Made by a program: the position numbers and the translations under genes
The notes under the pieces: model-generated
Seen by the model: the letters and a program-made list of their open reading frames with translations, nothing else
What the model was told of the DNA's origin: nothing
Databases searched by the model: none
NCBI GenBank assembly: GCA_050743365.1
Contig: JBOGFI010000162.1
Location: 1 to 33,038, forward strand
Source: JBOGFI01 sp050743365
Lineage (GTDB): Bacteria; Actinomycetota; Acidimicrobiia; IMCC26256; JACDBD01
Length of the DNA: 33,038 bases
Direction: 5' to 3'
Shown: piece by piece, positions 1-7,439 of the stretch
How positions within the stretch are numbered: position 1 is the stretch's first letter
Layout: every line of letters begins with the position of its first letter

Positions 1-1148
1 AGGTGGTCGTCGCATCGGGCGCCGAGGCGTTCGCCCGGCTCGACGGCCTGGCCCCGGGCTGGTGGGCCGGCGTCGCCTCGTACGACCTGGGGCGTGCGGT
101 CGAGCGGGTGTCGCCGCGAGGTGGTGCCGCCGAGCCCGCCCCACCCGACCTCGTGCTCGCCCGCTTCGGTACGCGCGCCGTCCTGGACCCCGTCACCGGC
201 GGCGTCGAGATCGTGGGGGACGGTCCGGCGCGCCCCCTGCTCGAGCAGGCGGCGCGGGACGCCGTTGGGGAAGTGGGCGACGCCCGGCCCGCCCCGCCCG
301 GCCTCGACCCCGACGGCTGGCGGTCCAGCCTCGACCGGGCCGCGTTCGAGGCACGGGTCGGCGAGATCCTGGCCCTGATCGGCGCGGGCGAGTGCTACCA
401 GGTCAACCTCACCCGCCGGCTCACCTGGGCGCGCGCCGCCGATCCCGTCGGGCTGTACGCCGAGCTCGAGCGGCGGAACCCGGCGCCGCACGCCGCCCTG
501 GTCCGCGTCGCGTCGCGGCGCGCGTGCGAGCCGGTCGCAGTCGTGTCCGCCTCACCCGAGTGCTTCCTGCGGTGGCAGGGCCCCGACGTCGAGACCCGCC
601 CGATCAAGGGCACCGCCACCGACGCGGCCATGCTGCAGGCGAGCGCCAAGGACCGGGCCGAGAACGTGATGATCGTCGACCTCGCCCGCAACGACCTCGG
701 TCGCGTGTGCGAGCCGGGCTCCGTTCACGTGGCGGCGCTCTGCGCGCTCGAGGCGCATCCCGGCCTGCATCATCTCGTGAGCACGGTGCGTGGCCGGATG
801 CGAGAGGGTGTCGGCCAGGGCGCTCTGCTCCGGGCGACGTTCCCGCCCGCGTCGGTGACGGGTGCACCGAAGCCCCGTGTGCTCCAGATCATCGAGGACC
901 TCGAGCCCGTGCGCCGAGGCGTCTACTGCGGCGCGGTGGGCTGGATCGACACCGAGCGCGGCGCCGGCGAGCTGGCGGTGGCCATCCGCACCTTCACCGT
1001 GACGGCCGGCGCGACCCACCTCGGCGTCGGGTCGGGGATCGTCGCCGACTCGGAGCCGGCCGCGGAGTGGGCCGAGACGGAGCTGAAGGCAGCTCGGCTG
1101 CTCGCGGCGGCGGGTGCCGGGCTACGAGCGCCGGCGCTCGCGTCCTGA
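1..1148 (+). CDS. pabB: Aminodeoxychorismate synthase component I (PabB), 5'-partial
   Basis: This chorismate-binding enzyme converts chorismate plus ammonia to 4-amino-4-deoxychorismate for folate synthesis. The frame is open from the window edge, and the visible 381 residues lack part of the N-terminal domain, so the true start lies upstream. Family motifs are present: the IGAGECYQVNLTRR segment (about residues 126-139 of the visible part), PIKGT (200-204), DLARNDLGRV (226-235), FPPASVTGAPK (280-290) and GVGSGIVADSEP near the end. PIKGT, with a lysine at visible residue 202, is the PabB form; anthranilate synthase TrpE usually has PIAGT. pabC follows 8 bp downstream, which supports PabB over TrpE. 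The glutaminase partner PabA is not in view. Confidence 0.9.
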   Translation, partial: VVVASGAEAFARLDGLAPGWWAGVASYDLGRAVERVSPRGGAAEPAPPDLVLARFGTRAVLDPVTGGVEIVGDGPARPLLEQAARDAVGEVGDARPAPPGLDPDGWRSSLDRAAFEARVGEILALIGAGECYQVNLTRRLTWARAADPVGLYAELERRNPAPHAALVRVASRRACEPVAVVSASPECFLRWQGPDVETRPIKGTATDAAMLQASAKDRAENVMIVDLARNDLGRVCEPGSVHVAALCALEAHPGLHHLVSTVRGRMREGVGQGALLRATFPPASVTGAPKPRVLQIIEDLEPVRRGVYCGAVGWIDTERGAGELAVAIRTFTVTAGATHLGVGSGIVADSEPAAEWAETELKAARLLAAAGAGLRAPALAS

Positions 1149-1156
1149 CCCCGCCG

Positions 1157-1993
1157 ATGATCGTCTGGATCGACGGCAAGCTCCTTCCCGCCGCCGAGGC
1201 GCGCGTGTCGCCGTTCGACCACGGGCTGCTCGTGGGCGACGGGGTGTTCGAGACGTTGCGCGTGTACGAAGGCGTGCCGTTCGCGTGGACGCGCCATTGC
1301 GAGCGACTCCACCGCTCGGCTGCTGGCCTCGGGCTTGTGGCGCCCGATGCGGGGTTGCTGCGGGGCGCAGCCGACTCCGTCCTCGAGTCCAACCGGCTCA
1401 CCGAGGCGCGTCTTCGCGTCACCGTGACCGGCGGGCCATCACCTCTGGGCTCCGAACGGGGCGACGGCGACCCGACCGTGATCCTGGCGGCGAGCGCGAT
1501 GCGAGCGTCGCCGCCGACGGTGTCGGTCGTCAACGCGCCCTGGACCCGCAACGAGCGCAGCGCGGTGACGGGGCTCAAGACCACGTCGTACGCGGAGAAC
1601 GTGCGCGCCCTCGCTTATGCACACGAGCGCGACGCGAGCGAGGCGATGCTCGCCAACACGCGCGGCGACCTGTGTGAGGCGACGGGCTCGAACGTGTTCC
1701 TGGTGCGCGGCGGCATCCTCCTCACGCCCCCGATATCCGCGGGTTGCCTCCCCGGGGTCACCCGCGCTCTTGTGCTCGAGCTGTGCGCCCGCAATGGCAT
1801 CCCGGCCCGCGAGGTCGACCTCCCGCCCGCCGCGCTGGGCGACGCCGACGAGGCGTTCCTCACGTCCTCGACCCGCGAGGTGCAGCCGATCTCGGGCGTC
1901 GACGGCCGGTCCCTTCCGGCGGCGCCGGGCCCGGTGACGGCGCGGCTCGCGGGCCTGTTCGCTGCGCTGGTCGCGACGAACCTCGATCCCTGA
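1157..1993 (+). CDS. pabC: Class IV aminotransferase, probable aminodeoxychorismate lyase (PabC)
   Basis: This 278-residue fold-type IV PLP enzyme most likely removes pyruvate from aminodeoxychorismate to give p-aminobenzoate. The N-terminal WIDGKLLP and DHGLLVGDGVFETLRVYEG segments are typical of the class IV family. TGLKTTSY supplies the PLP lysine (K141), followed by E174 in CEATGSNVFL and a glycine-rich LPGVTR loop. The ATG was chosen because the homology begins right there. It lies 8 bp after pabB, so the two are almost certainly co-transcribed. Sequence alone does not fully separate ADC lyase from branched-chain or D-amino-acid transaminases; the pabB neighbour decides the call. No strong Shine-Dalgarno precedes it. 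Confidence 0.85.
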   Translation: MIVWIDGKLLPAAEARVSPFDHGLLVGDGVFETLRVYEGVPFAWTRHCERLHRSAAGLGLVAPDAGLLRGAADSVLESNRLTEARLRVTVTGGPSPLGSERGDGDPTVILAASAMRASPPTVSVVNAPWTRNERSAVTGLKTTSYAENVRALAYAHERDASEAMLANTRGDLCEATGSNVFLVRGGILLTPPISAGCLPGVTRALVLELCARNGIPAREVDLPPAALGDADEAFLTSSTREVQPISGVDGRSLPAAPGPVTARLAGLFAALVATNLDP

Positions 1994-2071
1994 GGCGAGG
2001 TGGACAGAAAGGCCTGCCAGCCTGTGGCTCGCAGCCAGGATTGCGCGGGAGCGGCGAGCGGCCCGAAGGGT

Positions 2072-2092
2072 GGCGGCAGGTATCCTGCCGCC
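2072..2092. terminator. Perfect 9-bp hairpin between convergent pabC and birA
   Basis: GGCGGCAGG at 2072-2080 and CCTGCCGCC at 2084-2092 are perfect inverted arms around a TAT loop. The hairpin lies 78 bp past the pabC stop and 29 bp past the birA stop on the opposite strand, so it can serve both convergent units. There is no T-run, as is usual for GC-rich actinobacterial terminators. The call rests on stem perfection and position only. Confidence 0.65.
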
Positions 2093-2108
2093 GAGCGAGC
2101 GCGACCAG
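2087..2108 (-). repeat. 3'-end repeat motif, copy 1
   Basis: This 22-bp motif reads GCCGCCGAGCGAGCGCGACC plus AG on the plus strand. It matches 6024-6045 at 21 of 22 positions, and its 17-bp core matches 18465-18481 exactly. It begins within the right arm of the hairpin at 2072-2092 and ends 13 bp before the birA stop codon, so on the minus strand it lies just behind the gene. Confidence 0.6.
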
Positions 2109-2121
2109 GAGAGATGGCTGC

Positions 2122-2865
2122 TCAGGCGTCGCGGACATGCACGACGTCGCCGTCGTGGACCTCGACGATGCAGCCGGCGTCCACCTCGACCAGCAGCTCA
2201 CCGGCGTGCCCCACGTCGACGGCGCGCCCCACGATCGGTCCGTCCGTCCGCTCGACGCGGACGCGCCGCCCGATCGTGGCGAGCCGCGCCCGGTAGCGCG
2301 GGAGAACCCGGTCGAGCCGCCCGTAGGATGCCTCCAGCTCCTCGAGGAACGCGTCGAGCAGCTCGAACCGGTCGACCGGTCGGCCGACGACCAGGTTGCA
2401 GGCGGTGGCGGTGTCCGCCAGCTCCGGCGGGAACTCGATCCACTCGACGTTCACACCCACGCCGACGACGACGGCGCGCGCATCGCCGGTAGGGCCGATG
2501 TCGGCCTCGGCGAGGAGTCCGGCGAGCTTTCGGTCCCCGACCATGAGGTCGTTCGGCCACTTGAGCTCGGGCACGAAGCCGACCACCCGCTCGATACCCG
2601 CGGCCATGGCCATGCCGGCTGCCATGGTCAACAAGTGCGTGCGCCCGGGCGAGAGCGACGGCCGCAGCAGCACCGAGCAGAGCAGCGACGCGCCGGGTGG
2701 TGCGAGCCACGTGCGGCCGCGACGGCCTCGCCCCGCGGTCTGGTGATCTGCCACTGCGACCACGCCTTCGGGCGCGCCCGCCCGCGCCTCGTCGAGCAGG
2801 TAGCGGTTGGTGGAGTCGAGCGAGTCGAAGCGCCGGATGTCCCAGTCGATGCTCGGGAGCTTCAT
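2122..2865 (-). CDS. birA: Biotin--[acetyl-CoA-carboxylase] ligase (BirA, catalytic type)
   Basis: This enzyme adenylates biotin and transfers it to the target lysine of biotin carboxyl carrier domains. At 247 residues it is the short, group I form: it lacks the N-terminal helix-turn-helix of E. coli BirA, so it should not act as a repressor. Key motifs are DSTNRYL (17-23), the GRGRRGRTW biotinoyl-AMP loop (45-53), ELKWPNDLMV with the catalytic-site lysine, and a C-terminal SH3-like domain ending near DGDVVHV. It is divergent from the biotin-carboxylase gene, with 68 bp between start codons, and that protein is its obvious substrate. No clear Shine-Dalgarno precedes the ATG. Confidence 0.92.
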   Translation of the reverse strand: MKLPSIDWDIRRFDSLDSTNRYLLDEARAGAPEGVVAVADHQTAGRGRRGRTWLAPPGASLLCSVLLRPSLSPGRTHLLTMAAGMAMAAGIERVVGFVPELKWPNDLMVGDRKLAGLLAEADIGPTGDARAVVVGVGVNVEWIEFPPELADTATACNLVVGRPVDRFELLDAFLEELEASYGRLDRVLPRYRARLATIGRRVRVERTDGPIVGRAVDVGHAGELLVEVDAGCIVEVHDGDVVHVRDA

Positions 2866-2894
2866 CGGGTGGCGGGCGAAGCGGGCACGCCCCG

Positions 2895-2901
2895 TAGGAT
2901 A
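2895..2901. promoter_or_regulatory. Overlapping divergent -10 elements for birA and the carboxylase gene
   Basis: TAGGAT at 2895-2900 fits a -10 box reading rightward to the carboxylase. TATCCT, read on the opposite strand from 2901 to 2896, fits a -10 box reading toward birA. The two share five base pairs, so polymerase binding for one direction should exclude the other. Predicted leaders are roughly 25 nt each. No good -35 element is visible on either side. Confidence 0.45.
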
Positions 2902-2933
2902 CGACGACCATCCGGAGACTCCCCGGGGAACCG

Positions 2934-4706
2934 TTGCCGCCGAAGCGCCTCTCGAAGATCCTTGTCGCCAACCGGGCCGAGATCGCGGTTCGCGTCATGC
3001 GCACGTGCCGCGAGCTCGGTGTCACGACCGTGGCCGTGTACTCCGACCTCGACCGCGACGCCGCCCACGTCCGTTACGCCGACGAGGCCTACGCACTGGG
3101 CGGGCAGACGGCGGCCGAGAGCTACCTGAACACCGACGCCATCCTCGACGTGATCGGGCGCGCCGGCGTCGACGGTGTGCACCCGGGCTACGGCTTCTTC
3201 GCCGAGAACGCCGACTTCGCCCGCGCGGTCAGCGCGCAGGACGTCGCCTGGATCGGGCCGCCACCCTCGGCGATCGAGATCATGGGCGACAAGATCTCGT
3301 CGCGGAAGGCGGCCGCAGCCGCCGGCGTCGAGTCGGTTCCCGGCACCCTCGAGCCGATCAGCGGAGTCGACGACGTCCTCGCGTTCGGCGAGCGGCACGG
3401 CTGGCCGGTCGCCATCAAGGCGGCGTACGGCGGCGGCGGCAAGGGGATGAAGGTCGTCGAGGATCCCCAGCGGGCCCAGTCGGCGCTCGATTCGGCCGCC
3501 CGGGAGGCCGAGGCCTACTTCGGCCGGCCCGAGGCCTATCTCGAGCGCTACCTCACCCGGCCGCGCCACGTCGAGATCCAGGTTTTCTGCGACACGCACG
3601 GGAACGCGGTGTCGCTCGGCGAGCGCGACTGCTCCACCCAGCGGCGGCACCAGAAGCTGATCGAGGAGAGCCCCGCCCCCGGCATCGGCACCGAGACCCG
3701 TGAGGCGATGGGCGCGGCAGCCCTGAAGGTGGCGCAAGCGTGCGGCTATGTGAACGCCGGCACCGTCGAGTGCCTCTACCAGGACGGCGAGTTCTGGTTC
3801 CTCGAGATGAACACCCGCCTCCAGGTCGAGCACTGCGTCACCGAGATGGTGACCTCGCTCGACCTGGTCGCCGAGCAGCTGCGGGTGGCCGCAGGCCAGC
3901 CACTGTCGTTCAGCCAGGACTCGATCGAGCGGCGCGGCCACGCCATCGAGTGCCGCGTGAACGCCGAGGACCCGGCGAGAGGCTTCCTCCCCTCCCCCGG
4001 CACCATCACCCGCCTCCGGGTGCCGTCGGGCCCGGGCGTGCGCTGGGACGGCGGTTACGACGAGGGCGACACGGTCTCGCAGTACTACGACAACCTGATC
4101 GGCAAGCTGATCGTCTGGGCACCGGACCGTGACTCGGCGCGGCAGCGGATGCTGCGAGCGCTGCGCGAGCTCGAGATCGAGGGGGTCCGGACGACGGTCC
4201 CCGCCCATGTCGCCCTGCTGGCCCACGCCGACTTCGCCGCCGGGAGCCACTCCACCAACTGGGTGGAGGAGGAGGTCGACCGCGCCGCCTTTGCCGCGCC
4301 GGTGCCCGAGGGAGCGCCGCGGGGCGACGCGGAAGGGCTCTCGGAGCACACCGTGCCGGTCGAGATCGACGGCAAGCGCTTCTCCGTGCGCGTGTGGCTA
4401 CCCGACACGCCGGTCGCGACGGGCGACGCCGGGGGCGGGACCAGCCGTCGCGCCATACGTCCGCGGCCGGCGGCGACCGGCGCCGGCGGCGGCGACGGCA
4501 CCCTGACGGCGCCGATGCAGGGCACGATCGTGAAGGTGCTCGTGAGCGAAGGTGACGCCGTCGAGCCCGGTCAGGCACTGCTCGTGCTCGAGGCAATGAA
4601 GATGGAGAACCACATCAACGCCGAGCAGGGTGGCACGGTGAAGGAAATCCGGGTGACGGCAGGCGACAACGTCGGCACGGGCGACGTGCTCGTCGTGATC
4701 GAGTAG
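2934..4706 (+). CDS. Acetyl/propionyl-CoA carboxylase alpha subunit (biotin carboxylase plus BCCP)
   Basis: The 590-residue protein carboxylates its own biotin using ATP and bicarbonate, then hands the carboxyl group to a separate beta-chain carboxyltransferase that is not in this window. In order: biotin carboxylase N-terminal domain (KILVANRAEIAVRV), ATP-grasp with the glycine-rich KAAYGGGGKGMKVV loop, ERDCSTQRRHQKLIEE, EMNTRLQVEHCVTE, the biotin carboxylase C-terminal domain, a Gly/Ala/Pro linker and a biotinyl domain. EAMKMENH places the biotinylated lysine at K556 (codon 4599-4601). The start is TTG: no in-frame ATG or GTG fits upstream of KILVANR. A GGAGA at 2914-2918 is rather distant; GGGGAA just before the TTG is an alternative. 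The acyl-CoA used (acetyl, propionyl or other) cannot be read from this subunit. Confidence 0.93.
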   Translation: MPPKRLSKILVANRAEIAVRVMRTCRELGVTTVAVYSDLDRDAAHVRYADEAYALGGQTAAESYLNTDAILDVIGRAGVDGVHPGYGFFAENADFARAVSAQDVAWIGPPPSAIEIMGDKISSRKAAAAAGVESVPGTLEPISGVDDVLAFGERHGWPVAIKAAYGGGGKGMKVVEDPQRAQSALDSAAREAEAYFGRPEAYLERYLTRPRHVEIQVFCDTHGNAVSLGERDCSTQRRHQKLIEESPAPGIGTETREAMGAAALKVAQACGYVNAGTVECLYQDGEFWFLEMNTRLQVEHCVTEMVTSLDLVAEQLRVAAGQPLSFSQDSIERRGHAIECRVNAEDPARGFLPSPGTITRLRVPSGPGVRWDGGYDEGDTVSQYYDNLIGKLIVWAPDRDSARQRMLRALRELEIEGVRTTVPAHVALLAHADFAAGSHSTNWVEEEVDRAAFAAPVPEGAPRGDAEGLSEHTVPVEIDGKRFSVRVWLPDTPVATGDAGGGTSRRAIRPRPAATGAGGGDGTLTAPMQGTIVKVLVSEGDAVEPGQALLVLEAMKMENHINAEQGGTVKEIRVTAGDNVGTGDVLVVIE

Positions 4707-4721
4707 GACGCCTCACGCGCG

Positions 4722-5525
4722 ATGGGCGTGCCGCTGTTCCACGTCGACGCGTTCGCGTCGGCTCCCTTCACGGGTAACCCAGCCGCCGTATGCCTGCTCG
4801 AGGAAGCCGCCGACGAAGCCTGGATGCAGGCGGTCGCCGCCGAGATGAACCTGTCGGAGACCGCGTTCGCGCGCGCACGCGACGACACCACGTTCGACCT
4901 GCGGTGGTTCACGCCCACGGTCGAGGTCGAGCTGTGCGGCCACGCCACCCTGGCGACCGCGCACGTGCTGTGGGAGACCGAGAGGGTCGGCGCAGGCGCG
5001 CTCGTCCGCTTCCAGACCCGCAGCGGCCTGCTCACGGCGGCTCACGGCGCGGCCGGCATCGAGCTCGACCTCCCGGCCGACCCCCCCGAGGATGTGTGGC
5101 CGGTGCCGCCAGTGCTCCTCCCCGCGCTCGGAGTCGACGCACGGACGGTCGCGCGCGGACGTGTCGGCTACCTAGTCGAGGTCGCCGACGAGACGACGGT
5201 GCGAGGCGTGGACCCCGACTTCGCCGGGCTCACGACACTGCGGCCCGACGGGATCGTGGTCACGAGCGCCGCGCCGCCGGGCGCGGCCTACGACTTCGTG
5301 TCGCGGTACTTCGCGCCTGCCGCCGGCATCGACGAAGACCCCGCGACCGGGTCGGCGCACTGCGCGCTCGGCCCGTACTGGGCGGCGCGTCTGCATCGCG
5401 ACGAGCTGACGGGCTACCAGGTTTCCGCTCGCGGCGCCATGGTCGGAGTGCGGATGAACGGCGGGCGCGTCACGCTCGTCGGCCGAGCCGTCACGGTGCT
5501 GCGGGGCGAGCTCGCCGACGTCTAG
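4722..5525 (+). CDS. PhzF-family isomerase/epimerase
   Basis: This 267-residue member of the PhzF/diaminopimelate-epimerase-like fold has two similar halves. PhzF itself isomerises trans-2,3-dihydro-3-hydroxyanthranilate in phenazine synthesis, but most family members lie outside phenazine loci and have unknown substrates. There are no other phenazine genes here. The family glutamate lies in NLSETAF (E46); the N-terminal FTGNPAAVC and C-terminal EDPATGSAHCALGPYW motifs are intact. It starts 15 bp after the carboxylase and may be co-transcribed with it. Its stop overlaps the stop of the following minus-strand gene within a shared CTAG (5522-5525). Confidence 0.87.
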   Translation: MGVPLFHVDAFASAPFTGNPAAVCLLEEAADEAWMQAVAAEMNLSETAFARARDDTTFDLRWFTPTVEVELCGHATLATAHVLWETERVGAGALVRFQTRSGLLTAAHGAAGIELDLPADPPEDVWPVPPVLLPALGVDARTVARGRVGYLVEVADETTVRGVDPDFAGLTTLRPDGIVVTSAAPPGAAYDFVSRYFAPAAGIDEDPATGSAHCALGPYWAARLHRDELTGYQVSARGAMVGVRMNGGRVTLVGRAVTVLRGELADV

Positions 5526-5956
5526 GTGACCGTTGACTGCACCGGTGAGCCCCGGCCGTTGCCGGCCTCCTCGACCGCGGCCCCGAACGCGTCGGGGGCG
5601 GTGCCGTCGAAGGCATCGGCCTGCTGCCGGCGCCGCCACGACAGGTAGGCGACGACGAACCCACCGGCAACCACGATCATCAGAAAAGTGCTCCCGGCCG
5701 AGCGGCGGCGGGTGCGCCGGCGGCGGCGCTTGTCGACGGGCGTGTCGACCGGCAGCTTGCGCGCCGCCTTCTCGAGCTTCCGTGTGGCCTTCTTGCCGTA
5801 CCGCTCACGACCCTTGGCCACCACGTCGCCGGCGACGTCCTGAGCTTTCTCGGCCGCCTGCCCCGCGAGATCCTGGGCCTTCTCGGCGGCGTCGCCCAGC
5901 GTCTTGGTGGCTGCCTCTCTCAGGTCGTCGCGGCTGGCCGTCAGCGTGAGTTGCAT
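5522..5956 (-). CDS. Small membrane protein with LEA-like 11-residue repeats
   Basis: The family was not recognised. The 144-residue protein opens with an Ala/Lys/Glu/Asp-rich amphipathic region holding three tandem 11-mers: GDAAEKAQDLA (21-31), GQAAEKAQDVA (32-42) and the looser GDVVAKGRERY (43-53). These resemble group 3 LEA or apolipoprotein-like repeats. A strongly basic stretch (about 55-86, including a run of arginines) precedes one membrane segment (about 90-106). The last 35 residues are mildly acidic. The positive-inside rule suggests a cytoplasmic N-terminus. An excellent Shine-Dalgarno (GGAGGAG, 7 nt from the ATG) fixes the start. A role at the membrane surface or nucleoid is only a guess. 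Confidence 0.7.
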   Translation of the reverse strand: MQLTLTASRDDLREAATKTLGDAAEKAQDLAGQAAEKAQDVAGDVVAKGRERYGKKATRKLEKAARKLPVDTPVDKRRRRRTRRRSAGSTFLMIVVAGGFVVAYLSWRRRQQADAFDGTAPDAFGAAVEEAGNGRGSPVQSTVT

Positions 5957-5997
5957 GGCGTCACTCCTCCGTCGATCAGGGCAGTGCTACCCAGTCC

Positions 5998-6025
5998 GCC
6001 GGGCCAGGAAACGAAAACGCCCGGC
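5998..6025 (-). terminator. 7-bp stem-loop downstream of the LpdA-type gene
   Basis: GCCGGGC at 5998-6004 pairs with GCCCGGC at 6019-6025 around a 14-nt A-rich loop. On the minus strand it begins 24 nt after the stop of the flavoprotein gene and ends before the start of the LEA-like gene. That position suits a terminator separating two tandem genes. No T-run follows, and the large loop lowers confidence. Confidence 0.4.
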
Positions 6026-6045
6026 CGCCGAGCGAGTGCGACCAG
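6024..6045 (-). repeat. 3'-end repeat motif, copy 2
   Basis: This copy differs from copy 1 (2087-2108) at a single position, T instead of C in the middle. On the minus strand it follows the stop codon of the flavoprotein gene by 4 nt and runs into the arm of the hairpin at 5998-6025. Copy 1 has the same relation to its own hairpin. Confidence 0.6.
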
Positions 6046-6049
6046 AAAG

Positions 6050-7408
6050 TTACGACGCGGCTTCGGCGAGGGATTCGGCGAGGGCGGGGTGCACGAGCAG
6101 CGAGTCGACGATGTCGGAGGCCTTGAGCCCGTTGGTGACCGCGACGGCCATCACGCTGATCAGCTCGGCGGCATTGCGCCCCACGATCGAGCCGCCCAGC
6201 ACCACGCCGGTGGCGGGGTCGGAGAGGACCTTGACGAACCCGCGGGGGTCACCCTTGATGTGGGCCTTGGCGTTGGCCGAGAACGGCACCTTCGTGACCC
6301 GGATCTTGCGACCGGCGGCGAATGCCTCGGCCTCCGCCAGACCGACGTCGGCGATCTCGGGCTCGGTGAAGATGGCGGAGGCCGCCTTGTCGTAGTCGAG
6401 GTGCCGGTGGGCCCGGGTGTGGAGGCCCATGACGTGCTCGGCGATCTTTCGGCCCTGCATCGCCGCCACCGACGAGAGCGGCAGCTTCCCCGAGACGTCG
6501 CCGGCGGCATAGATGTGCTCCACGTTCGAGAGGCAGTGCCGGTTGATCGGGATGTAGCCGCCGCCGCCGACCTCGACGCCGGCCTCGTCGAGGCCGAGGT
6601 CCTCGCTGTTGGGGATGGAGCCCACCGCCAGCACCGCGTGCGAGCCTTCGACCACCCGGCCGTCGTTGCACGTGACGGTGACCGTGTCGCTGTCGCGCTC
6701 GATGCCGCCGGCGCGGGCAGCTTTCAGCAGGGTGACGCCACGCCGGAGAAACTCCTCCTCGAGCGCGGCTGCGACCTCGGGGTCCTTGAGCGGGAGCACC
6801 TGCTGGCGCGAGACGATCAGCGTGACCTTCGAGCCCAGCGACTCGAACATGTGGGTGAACTCGACGCCGGTGACCCCGGAGCCGATGACCACGATGTGCT
6901 CGGGCATCTCGGCCGGTGGGTACGACTGGCGAGTGGTGAGCACCCGCTCGCCGTCGACGGAGGCGAACTCGGGCACCCGGGGGCGCGAGCCGGTGGCGAT
7001 CACCACGTAGTCGGCGTCGACCTCCTCGATGCCCTGGGCGGTCTCGACCACCACCTCGTGCGGCCCCTTGAGCCGACCGGTGCCCCGCACCAGCCGCACC
7101 TGCTGCGACTCGAGCAGGTCGGTGACCGTACGGTGCATGCGCTCCTCGATGGACGCCACCCGCTCGCGCAGCGCGGCGACGTCGAGCTTCCCCTCGGCGC
7201 GCAGGCCCATCGTGCGCGCCCGGGTCAGCTCGCCCAGCTCACCGCCCGTGGCGATCATCGCCTTCGAGGGGATGCAGTCCCAGAGGTGGGCGGCGCCGCC
7301 CAGCACTTCGCGCTCGACGAGCGTCACCTCGGCACCCAACGTCGCGGCCACGGTGGCGCAGGTGTTGCCGGCCGGGCCGCCGCCGATGATGAGCAGGCGC
7401 ACAGGCAT
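6050..7408 (-). CDS. lpdA: LpdA-type NAD(P)H (quinone) dehydrogenase lacking the redox disulfide
   Basis: A 452-residue two-dinucleotide-binding flavoprotein related to dihydrolipoamide dehydrogenase. FAD binds at IIGGGPAG (7-14), NAD(P)H at VVIGSGVTGVEF in the middle, and AAGDVSG marks the second FAD contact. The active site differs from true Lpd. The first cysteine of GGxCxxxxCIPSK is replaced (GGAAHLWDCIPSK; A40, with C45 remaining). The C-terminal HPTxxE motif reads HPALAE. Mycobacterium tuberculosis LpdA (Rv3303c), a quinone reductase, also lacks the disulfide, so a quinone or disulfide-independent electron acceptor is more likely than a role in the pyruvate dehydrogenase complex. The start codon lies 6 nt behind TACCCT (leaderless type). 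Confidence 0.85.
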   Translation of the reverse strand: MPVRLLIIGGGPAGNTCATVAATLGAEVTLVEREVLGGAAHLWDCIPSKAMIATGGELGELTRARTMGLRAEGKLDVAALRERVASIEERMHRTVTDLLESQQVRLVRGTGRLKGPHEVVVETAQGIEEVDADYVVIATGSRPRVPEFASVDGERVLTTRQSYPPAEMPEHIVVIGSGVTGVEFTHMFESLGSKVTLIVSRQQVLPLKDPEVAAALEEEFLRRGVTLLKAARAGGIERDSDTVTVTCNDGRVVEGSHAVLAVGSIPNSEDLGLDEAGVEVGGGGYIPINRHCLSNVEHIYAAGDVSGKLPLSSVAAMQGRKIAEHVMGLHTRAHRHLDYDKAASAIFTEPEIADVGLAEAEAFAAGRKIRVTKVPFSANAKAHIKGDPRGFVKVLSDPATGVVLGGSIVGRNAAELISVMAVAVTNGLKASDIVDSLLVHPALAESLAEAAS

Positions 7409-7414
7409 GCGACA

Positions 7415-7433
7415 AGGGTACGCGACCTAGCCT
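7415..7433. promoter_or_regulatory. Divergent leaderless promoters of lpdA and galT
   Basis: The two start codons are only 31 bp apart. TACCCT (minus strand, 7420 to 7415) lies exactly 6 nt before the lpdA ATG. TAGCCT (plus strand, 7428-7433) lies exactly 6 nt before the galT ATG. This is the spacing of actinobacterial leaderless promoters, in which the first base of the start codon is the transcription start. There is no room for a Shine-Dalgarno on either side. Confidence 0.65.
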
Positions 7434-7439
7434 GCCCCC

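Noticed and set aside
4440..4500. GC-rich repeats between the carboxylase and BCCP domains
   Set aside because: They encode the flexible Gly/Ala/Pro linker that is normal before a biotinyl domain.
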